Source: CAYUHK01 sp964475165
GTDB taxonomy: Bacteria; Verrucomicrobiota; Kiritimatiellia; JAAZAB01
Length of the DNA: 64,000 nucleotides
Direction of reading: 5' to 3'
Assembly (NCBI GenBank): GCA_964475165.1
Contig: CAYYVN010000005.1
Location: 62,001-126,000, forward strand
Positions 37,969 to 46,600 of this stretch are shown here, piece after piece. The notes beneath the pieces are model-generated. The model was not told the DNA's origin. It saw nothing but the letters and a program-made list of their open reading frames with translations, and did no database searches. The stretch's first letter is position 1; each line of letters begins with the position of its first letter. A program made the position numbers and the translations under genes.

Positions 37969-38358
37969 ATGAGCACACCATCGCGAACCATCATTTGCAC
38001 CGCCTGCGGCCAGGAGTCGCTCTTGAAGCGCGTGCCGCGCTATGCTGGCTTCACGCGCGTGGGCGAGATCCTATCCTGCGTTGCCTGCGGCCAGGTCTTT
38101 GCCGATGAAGCCGCCGTGCCTTTCAAGCAGAAGAAAACGATTGCCGGCCTGGACAGCCGCCAACTCCGGCCGCCACCGCGTATTTTCCGGTCGGACGAAA
38201 ACGCCCGGCTTTGCCGCTATTGCGCCAGTTATGTGGTCAATCCCTTCGTTCAGCGCTGCGCGCGTTGGCAGAAGGAAGTGGAAGCCACTGATACCTGTGA
38301 GCATTTCAGTCCCCAGCCAGCGCCGCCGCCCACACCGCCCGGCAACCCGCTCCTCTAA
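37969..38358 (+). CDS. Small zinc-ribbon-like protein of unknown function
   Basis: I do not recognise the family of this 129-residue protein. It has CTACGQ at 10-14, CVACGQ near 37-42, and CRYCASYVVNPF near 85, each a CxxC knuckle, followed by further single cysteines (QRCARW, DTCEHF) and a Pro-rich end. At least one zinc ribbon is likely. ATG 37969 is preferred to 37951, as it starts directly before the first knuckle. It is a single gene with its own promoter, convergent with the malic enzyme gene. Confidence 0.65.
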   Translation: MSTPSRTIICTACGQESLLKRVPRYAGFTRVGEILSCVACGQVFADEAAVPFKQKKTIAGLDSRQLRPPPRIFRSDENARLCRYCASYVVNPFVQRCARWQKEVEATDTCEHFSPQPAPPPTPPGNPLL

Positions 38359-38385
38359 AGGCCCAACGCTTGCCTGGTCGCCAGA

Positions 38386-39705
38386 TCAGGTCGGCCGCAA
38401 GGCCTTGCCTTGTCTGGTCAGCTCCGCGCCATAATCCTGGAGCCAGGTCGTAGTAGCAGCGCCCGGCACCCGAGCAGCGACGCCGGACATCACGGCCGCC
38501 TCAGCCACGGCCACTGGCACCGTAACCAATAAGCGCCGATCGAATGGCTTGGGAATGATATAATGCGGGCCAAACGTCAGCTGGGCATCCTGGTAGAGGG
38601 CCTGGATTTCCTCGGGCACAGGTTGCCGAGCCAGTTCGGCCAGCGCCGTGGCCGCGGCCTGTTTCATGGCCAGATTGATCGTTCGCGCCCGCACATCGAG
38701 TGCGCCGCGGAACAGAAAGGGAAAACCCAGCGCGTTATTGATCTGGTTGGGATAATCGGAACGGCCCGTAGCCATGATATAGGGCTTGCGGCCCAGGGCC
38801 TGCGCCACGGCTTCCGGACGAATCTCAGGATCAGGATTGGCCATGGCAAATATGCCGGGGAAAGCGGCCATGGTTTGAATCCATTCCGGTCGAACGCAAT
38901 CGGCCACGGAAACACCGATAAAGAGATGCGCCCTGCGCAGGGCTTCCGCCAGCGTACGCACATTAGCGTCCACTGCATGGCGACGTTTGAGCGGGTTTAG
39001 ATCGGTGCGCGTGGTATGTACCACGCCCTTGGAATCGCACAGGATCACGGAAGCCGCCCCAGCTTCCTTCAGCATCTCCGCGATGCGAATACCGGCAGCG
39101 CCAGCGCCATTCACAACGACCCGCAGCTCCGCCAGCTGACGATCGGCTAACAAGCAATAATTGATCGCGCCGGCCAGGGCGATCACCGCCGTCCCCCATT
39201 GATCATCGTGAAAAACGGGAATATCCAACAAAGCATCCAGCCTTTCCTCGATGGCGAAACAGGCCGGCGCGGCAAAATCCTCCAGATTGATGCCACCATA
39301 TAGGCAGGCCAGCCGGGCGAGGGTATCAATCACCCGCTCGGGATCGGTCGGACCGCTGGAGCCCCCGGCCAGGCGACAAGCTTCCAGCGGCACCGGCCAG
39401 GCATCAATGCCGGCCAGGGCCTTGAAAAGCACGGCCTTGCCTTCCAAAACTGGCAGGCTGGCGACGGCTCCCACATCGCCCAGACCCAGGACGGCGCTGC
39501 CATCGCTGGCGACGGCCACCAGGTTAGCTTTAGCGGTCAAGGCATAGGCTTGATCAGGCGCGGCGGCCAGTTCTTTAACCGGCTCGGCGACCCCGGGCGT
39601 ATAGGCCAGGCTCAGATCCGCCGGCCCCCGCAAGGGCTTGGTCAGGCGCACGCCAATCTTGCCGCCTTGATGATATTGTAGGATTTCTGCTCGACAAATA
39701 TCCAT
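38386..39705 (-). CDS. NAD(P)-dependent malic enzyme
   Basis: The 439-residue enzyme decarboxylates malate to pyruvate. It has the short bacterial form with SLAYTPGVAEP, DGSAVLGLGDVGAVASLPVLEGKAVLFKA, FHDDQWGTAVIALAG, VVNGAGAAGIRI for cofactor binding, and GRSDYPNQINNALGFPFLFRGALDV. The phosphotransacetylase-like domain of MaeB is absent. ATG 39705 starts the conserved part and has a strong promoter upstream; extra upstream frame is not family-like. Confidence 0.94.
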   Translation of the reverse strand: MDICRAEILQYHQGGKIGVRLTKPLRGPADLSLAYTPGVAEPVKELAAAPDQAYALTAKANLVAVASDGSAVLGLGDVGAVASLPVLEGKAVLFKALAGIDAWPVPLEACRLAGGSSGPTDPERVIDTLARLACLYGGINLEDFAAPACFAIEERLDALLDIPVFHDDQWGTAVIALAGAINYCLLADRQLAELRVVVNGAGAAGIRIAEMLKEAGAASVILCDSKGVVHTTRTDLNPLKRRHAVDANVRTLAEALRRAHLFIGVSVADCVRPEWIQTMAAFPGIFAMANPDPEIRPEAVAQALGRKPYIMATGRSDYPNQINNALGFPFLFRGALDVRARTINLAMKQAAATALAELARQPVPEEIQALYQDAQLTFGPHYIIPKPFDRRLLVTVPVAVAEAAVMSGVAARVPGAATTTWLQDYGAELTRQGKALRPT

Positions 39706-39715
39706 ATCGCCCCTT

Positions 39716-39744
39716 ACTATAACGCAAGTTTTGCAAGGTGTAAA
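39716..39744 (-). promoter_or_regulatory. Promoter of the malic enzyme gene
   Basis: On the reverse strand TTTACA (39739-39744) and TATAGT (39716-39721) are 17 nt apart, just before the start codon; the leader would be very short. Confidence 0.62.
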
Positions 39745-39824
39745 AGAATTATGGAGAGGCTGCAGGGCGCCGGATGCCCGGCCATGAGCGCCAGCCGCCG
39801 CCACAATCTAACGCAATCTGATGC

Positions 39825-39899
39825 GCCCCCTTCGTCTATCGGCTAGGACATCAGGTTCTCAACCTGAGAAGGTGGGTTCGATTCCCGCAGGGGGCGCCA
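39825..39899 (+). tRNA. tRNA-Glu (anticodon CTC)
   Basis: The acceptor stem GCCCCCT pairs with AGGGGGC. The anticodon stem TCAGG/CCTGA encloses loop TTCTCAA (anticodon CTC, codon GAG), and the T arm is GTGGG TTCGATT CCCGC. The 3' CCA is encoded (39897-39899), unlike the Leu and Lys tRNAs in this window. cobO starts 18 nt later on the same strand. Confidence 0.97.
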
Positions 39900-39917
39900 T
39901 TGGCCGGCACGGAAATC

Positions 39918-40439
39918 ATGCTCCGAGGATATGTGCAAGTCTATACCGGCGCTGGTAAGGGCAAAACCACTGCCGCCCTGGGGCTGGCCTTGCGCGCCGT
40001 GGGCGCGGGGCTGAAAGTTTACATCGGCCAGTTCATCAAAAAAGGACCCACCAGCGAAGCCAAAATCCTGGCGCAACGCTTTCCGGAAATCACGATCTGT
40101 CAATACGGCCGGGGCGCTTTCCTGCGCGGGGACCAGCCGCGCGCCGCTGATATCCGCTACGCCCAACTGGGGCTGGCCGCCCTGCGGCAAGCCCTGCTCA
40201 GTCAGCGCTACGATCTGATCATCGCCGATGAAGCCAACTGCGCCGTGACGGCCAAGGTGTTGCGGGTTGAAGATCTCCTGGATCTGATCGATGCCAAACC
40301 GCCGTCGGTCGAACTGGTCTTCACCGGTCGCCAAGCGCATCCGCGCCTCATCCGCCGCGCCGATCTGGTCACCGAAATGAAGGCCGTCAAACATTACTTC
40401 CGCCAGCGCGTGAAGGCACGGCGCGGCATTGAGTGCTGA
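39918..40439 (+). CDS. cobO: Cob(I)yrinic acid a,c-diamide adenosyltransferase
   Basis: The 173-residue CobO/BtuR-type enzyme adenosylates corrinoids to make coenzyme B12. The P-loop VYTGAGKGKTTAALG is at residues 8-22, followed by VYIGQFIKKG, DLIIADEANCAV and VELVFTGRQAHPRLI...DLVTEM. ATG 39918 begins the conserved part and lies 18 nt after the tRNA-Glu gene, so both may share a transcript. No other B12 gene is nearby. Confidence 0.93.
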   Translation: MLRGYVQVYTGAGKGKTTAALGLALRAVGAGLKVYIGQFIKKGPTSEAKILAQRFPEITICQYGRGAFLRGDQPRAADIRYAQLGLAALRQALLSQRYDLIIADEANCAVTAKVLRVEDLLDLIDAKPPSVELVFTGRQAHPRLIRRADLVTEMKAVKHYFRQRVKARRGIEC

Positions 40440-40555
40440 TGGGCAGCCGGCCTACCTGCCGCCAGCTCGATTTTCATGCTCAGCCAGAGCGCCTGGAACC
40501 CCGCCTATCCGCCAAACGGATTCTAGCGCAGATGAGGCCCCATCAATCTCAAGCC

Positions 40556-40583
40556 TTGCCAAAGCGGCTAAGGATGCGATAAA
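40556..40583 (+). promoter_or_regulatory. Candidate promoter of the glucan synthase gene
   Basis: TTGCCA (40556-40561) and GATAAA (40578-40583) are 16 nt apart. The -10 element overlaps the left arm of the inverted repeat at 40581-40625. Confidence 0.4.
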
Positions 40584-40625
40584 CTTTTTATTATTCATTC
40601 GCTCTCAAGAAACAATAAAAAGTTT
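40581..40625. repeat. 12-bp inverted repeat, possible operator
   Basis: AAACTTTTTATT (40581-40592) and its exact complement AATAAAAAGTTT (40614-40625) are separated by 21 nt. The AT-rich arms stand out in GC-rich surroundings. It lies over the candidate -10 element and 68 nt before the giant gene, so it could be a regulator site or a leader hairpin. Confidence 0.5.
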
Positions 40626-40693
40626 TCTGGCGGCCAGGGAAGCGCCCGGGCCGTTATGGGCCAGGCGCAGACCAACGAGGAAATGCCGGCATA

Positions 40694-43600
40694 ATGACCA
40701 AACAACGCTTAGCCAATCTGTTACGATGGCGGCCCGAGCGGCGCCACGGATCTTTCGATACCGGTGAACCGCCGCTACGCGCGGAACTTTTTGGTTTGGA
40801 ACAATTTAGCAGTTTTGGAGCGGCCCTGGCCGCCGCCCATGATCTCGATCCGGCTTCGCCCAGCTCCGAATGCCTTTTGCCGCGCCTCACCGAAAATGCG
40901 GCGATCATCCGTCATTCCTACGACCTCATCGCCGCCGCCGCCCGCGCCGGCCAAGCTCTGGCGCCGGACGCTGAATGGTTGCTGGATAACTACTATCTGA
41001 TTGCCGAGCAGATCGATATCGCCCGCCAACATCTGCCCAAGGGCTACAGTCGGGAGCTGCCGCGGCTACGCAGCGGTCCCTTGCGGGGCTTCCCGCGCAT
41101 TTATGATCTGGCCTTGGAGCTGGTCTCGCATACCGATGGCTGCGTGGATGCCGACAATATCACCCATTTCATCAAGGCCTACCAGCGCGTGCAATCCCTC
41201 AAGCTGGGAGAACTGTGGGCCATTCCCATCATGCTGCGCCTGACCCTGCTCGAGAATCTCAGGCGCGTGGCCTATCGCATCGTGTGGCGGAGACAACATC
41301 GGGAGCTGGCGCTCAAATGGGCACGGCGCTTCATTGCCGTGGCCCAAAAGGATCCGCGCCTCTTCGTGACCGAACTAGCCGATTTCGTGCGCGCCAACCC
41401 GCCGATGTCGCCGCCTTTTATCGCCGAGCTTTATGCCAATATTGAGGGCATTCATTCGGTCATCGGCCTGGCCATCAACTGGATTGAGCAGGAACTATCG
41501 CAACAGGGACAATCCATTGAACTGATTCAACAGGCCGAAAGCCAAAGTCAGGCGGCCGATCAAATCTCCATCGGCAATACCATCACCAGCCTGCGCACGC
41601 TGAACGCCATTGACTGGCGCCAATTCGTCGAAAACCTCAGCGTCACCGAGGCGGTGCTGCGCCGCGATCCGGCCGGCGTCTATGCCCAGATGGACTTTCG
41701 GACCCGCGACCATTACCGCCATGTGGTGGAGGGCCTGGCCAAAACAACCAAGCAAGCGGAAGAAAGCGTGGCCGAAACAGCCGTGCGCCTGGCCATCGCC
41801 CGCCGCGATCATAGCCTGGCCGATCGGCGTGAATTACATGTGGGCTACTTCCTGATTGACCGGGGCGCGCCCGAGCTCCAGCGGGCGGTTGGATTCCGCA
41901 TACCCCTGGCCAGACGCCTCCGCCGCCGGCTATGTCGGCGGCCAGTCGTGCTCTATCTCGGTGCTATCAGCGCCCTGACCCTGCTGATGGCCACTCCTTT
42001 CTGCTGGCTATGCCAGGCCCTGCGGCCCGGGCAGTGGCCGTGGCTGGCCCTGGCGGCGGTGCTTATCCTGCTATCCGTCTCACGCTCGGCGGTGGCCCTG
42101 ATCAATTGGGTCATCACCCTCGGCCTGTCGCCGCGCCGCTTAGCGCGCCTGGATTTTTCCAAAGGCGTGCCTGAAAATCACCGCACGGCTGTGGTCATCC
42201 CCACCCTGCTCTATTCGGAAAACAATCTGCACTCCTTGCTGGAGCGGATCGAAATCTGCTACCTGGCCAATCGAGAACCCAATCTCTGTTTCGGCTTGCT
42301 GCTGGATTTTCCGGATGCCGCCCAAGCGGAACTTCCCCATGAAGCGGCCCTGCTGGCCGCAGCCGTGACCGGCATTCGGCAGCTCAACAGTCAATATGCC
42401 GCGGAACAAACCAACCCCTTCTTCCTGCTCTTCCGTAAACGGGAATGGAATCCGGCCGAACAAACCTGGATGGGCCATGAACGCAAGCGCGGCAAACTGG
42501 AAATGTTCAACCGCTTGGTGTGCGAAGGCGCCTCCGACGCCTGGCCGGTGCTGGAGGGCGATCTGGAGATGATACGTTCGATCAAATATGTCATCACGCT
42601 GGATGCCGATACGCAACTTCCGCCTCAGGCGGCAGTCAAACTGGCCGGCACCTTGGCTCACCCGCTCAACCGGCCGCGCCTGAACCCGCAGACCCTCTGC
42701 GTGGAACAGGGCTATGGCATACTCCAACCGCGCATCAGCGCCAGCCTGATCGGCTCCCAGCGTTCCTGGTTCGCGCGGCTCTTTGCCGGCGAAAGCGGCC
42801 TGGACCCTTACACCCGCGAGGTCTCTAATGTCTATCACGATCTCTGCGGCCTGAGCGCCTTCGTCGGTAAAGGCATTTACGATGTGCAGGCCTTTCACGC
42901 GGCGCTGGGCAAACGTTTTCCGCACAATCGCATCTTGAGCCATGATTTAATTGAAGGCGCCCATGCGCGCTGTGGCTTCGTGAATGATGTGGAACTGATC
43001 GAGGATCCTCCCGCCACTTATCTGGACGACGCCCGGCGCCATCATCGCTGGGTGCGCGGCGATTGGCAAATAGCCAGCTGGCTCTGGCCGACCGTGCCCT
43101 CCGCCAACGGTCAGCAGCCCAATCGGCTGGGCGGCTTGGCCAGATGGATGATCGGCGACAACCTGCGGCGCAGCTTGGTGCCAGCGGCCATGTTAGCGGC
43201 CCTGCTTTTCGGCTGGGTGGTTTTACCGACCGAAGCCTGGCGTTGGACGGCGACCCTGCTGGCTATTTATTTCCTCCCCAACCTGGCGCGCACCCTGCGC
43301 GCCCTCTGCAGCAAAGCGCAACATGCCGCTTGGACGGCGCATCTCAAACGCGCCCTGGCCAACGAAACGCGCGCCTGGACCATTGATGTTTTTGAGCTGA
43401 TGATGTTGCCCTTTCAGGCCGGCCTGTATCTGGACGCCATTGGCCTGGTGGCTTGGCGCTTGCATGTCAGCCGCCGCAAGCTGCTGGAATGGAAAACAGC
43501 CGCGGAAACTGCCCGCGCCATCGACAGCCGTTTGTGGACTATGTGGACCACGCTGGGCATCGCCCCGCTGACCGCCCTCGGCACAGCCGCTATCCTGCTG

Positions 43601-46600
43601 AGTGCGGGGACCACCGGCTGGTTGCTACACGCTCCGCTGTTGCTCTTATGGTTGAGCGCCCCGGCTATCGCCTGGATCACCAGCTGGCCATGGAGCTCCC
43701 CGCCCGCGCCGCTGACGGCCCCTCAAAAATTATTTCTGCGCAATATGGCGCGGCGCACCTGGGCTTATTTTGAACGCTTCGGCGGCGCGGAAGATAATTG
43801 GCTGCCGCCGGATAATTTTCAGGAAGAACCCCAAGCCCGCCTGGCAACCCGTACCTCGCCCACCAATATGGGGCTGGGCTTAATCAGCGCCCTGGCCGCC
43901 TATGATTTCGGTTATTTATCCAGCGGAGAGCTCGTCGAACGCCTCGGACACACCCTGAATAGCATGGAAAAAATGGAGCGGTATCGCGGGCATTTCTACA
44001 ACTGGTATGATACACGCACCCTCGAACCCATGCGTCCGCTCTATGTCTCTACCGTGGATAGCGGCAACCTGGCCGCGCACCTGATAACCCTCAGCGAAGG
44101 CTTACTGGAACTGCCCGATCAACCGATCTGGCCAGCCCAATACGGAGCCGGCTTGGAAGATACCGCTCGGATGCTGCTGGAGGAACTGGAACGCTTGGAC
44201 AATCCAACGGCTGCCGCACCCTTGATCTCGCGCGCCGAACGGGATAATCTGCAGCGGCACCTGCAAAACCTGCAGCGCACCCCGAGCTCCCTGCCGGAAC
44301 TGCGCAGCGCCCTCTTGGATTTCCGAACCCAGCTCGCCGGCTGGGCCGAGCGCATCGCTCCCCATCACCCGGAATGGCCTCTGGCAGATGCCACCCCGGC
44401 GCGCGGCAGCGCGGCTTTCTGGATGCAGAGGTTGCAAGCTGCCGGCGACGATTTCCTGGCTGAACTGCAGCAGTTGGCGCCCTGGCTGGATGAACAGCCC
44501 ACCGGGCCCGACCCCCTCTGGGATATGCTGCTGGCGGAAATAACCCCGGCCAGCACCCTGCGCCACATGGCCCAGATAGAGCAACGCTTGGCGCCGGCCT
44601 TGACCAAGCGGCGCGGGCCAAGCCGGGATAAGGCGCTCCGCGCCAGGCAGGAAAACCACCTGGCCGCGGCGGCCGAAAAGGCCATAACGCGCATCCAAAC
44701 CATCGAGGAACTTGCCACCCGCTGCCGGGAATTGAGCGAGCTTGACCTGGAGTTTCTCTATGATCCGCAACGGCATTTACTCTCCCTGGGATATAGCCTG
44801 GAAGCGCACCGGCGCGATGCCGGCTTTTACGACCTGCTAGCCTCGGAAGCCAGGCTCTGCAGCTTCCTGGCCGTGGCCCAAGGCTGGTTACCGCTCGAAC
44901 ATTGGTTTCATTTGGGGCGTCAATTAGCACCCAGCGGCCGGGCGCCGGCGCTGGTATCCTGGGGCGGATCGCTGTTCGAGTATCTCATGCCGCTCTTGGT
45001 GATGCCCAGCTATCCGCAGACGCTGCTCGATCAAACCTATAAACATGCTGTGCAATGGCAAATTCAACATGGCCGCCGCCATCGTATCCCCTGGGGGTTC
45101 TCGGAATCCTGCTATAATCAGGTGGATGCCCAGATGGTCTATCAATATCGGGCCTTTGGAGTGCCGGGGCTGGGCCTGAAACGCGGCCTGGCCGATGACC
45201 TGGTCGTGGCGCCCTATGCCAGTACCCTGGCGCTGATGGTGACGCCCCGCCAAGCCTGCCGCAACCTCCAGACCTTGCAAAAACTGGGCGCCGCCGGAGC
45301 CTTCGGCTGCTACGAGGCGGTGGACTACACGCCCACTCGCCTGCAAAGCAATGAGCGTATGGCCATGATAAAAACGCACATGGCGCATCACAGCGGCATG
45401 ACCCTGCTCGCCCTGGACTACACCCTCAACGATCAGCCCATGCAACGCCGGTTCCTGGCGCATGCGGCCTTTCGTTCTGCGATCCTGCTGCTGCAGGAAC
45501 GTGTCCCGCTGGCCGGAGTTAGATCGCGTACCCTGCGACCGGTATCGGAAACCCCCGAACACCAGCCAGCCGCCAAAATAGCCGAGCTCAACACACGCTC
45601 CTTCAGCACGGCTGACACGACCATCCCAGATATCCATTTGCTTTCCAACGGCCGCTACTATGCCATGCTCAGCAATGCCGGCAGCGGCTACAGTCGCTGG
45701 CAAAACCTGGCACTAACGCGCTGGCGCGAGGATGTCACCCGCGATCATAGTGGCACTTTCTTTTTCATCAAAAACCTGCGCACCGGCAATTTCTGGTCAA
45801 CCACCTGGCAGCCCATCTGCCAGGATTTGGATCGCTACGGGGGCACCTACTCACAGGGCATGGCGGAATTCCGGGCCGTCCAGGATCAAATCGAAGTGCA
45901 TACCCGGATTGCCGTCTCGCCCGAAGACGATATCGAACTGCGCCGCATGACCATCTCCAACCTCTCGCGCCATAATCAGCATCTGGAACTGACCAGTTAT
46001 GCTGAGGTGGTGCTCATGGATCCGCGCGCCGAAGCCAGCCATCCGGCTTATCATGGCCTTTTTGTGCAAACCGAGCTGCTGCCAGATAAGGCCACCATTC
46101 TTTGCACGCGCCGGCCGCGCGCCGCTAAAGAACACTGGCCTTGGCTGTTGCATGCGCTGATCGTCCGCGATCCGGCCATGGAAACGCCGCCTTCCTTTGA
46201 AACGGATCGCGGCCAATTCATCGGCCGCGGCCGCACCCTGGCCGCCCCCGTGGCCCTGACCAAGGCGGGGCCTTTATCCAACAGCAGCGGCAATGTGCTG
46301 GACCCCATTGTCGCTGTGCGCCGCCGGATTTGGCTGCCGCCCGGACAAAGCATCACCGTGGATGCCCTGATGGGCGTTGATGAAAACCGGGCTGGCGCCA
46401 TGGCCCTGGTGGATAAATATCATGACCACCGCCTGGCCGAGCGGCTCTTCGACCTGGCCTGGACCCATAATCAGGTTTTGCTGCATCAACTGCGGATCAG
46501 TGAGGCGCAAGCGCAGCTTTTCGGCCGCACAGCCAGCTCGATTCTCTACTCGGATATCCGGGGCCGAGCCAGCCCCAGCCTGATCGCCCGCAATCGTAAA

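Noticed and set aside
39843..40394. Reverse frame of 183 codons over tRNA-Glu and cobO
   Set aside because: It is antisense to cobO and runs into the tRNA gene; no protein features.
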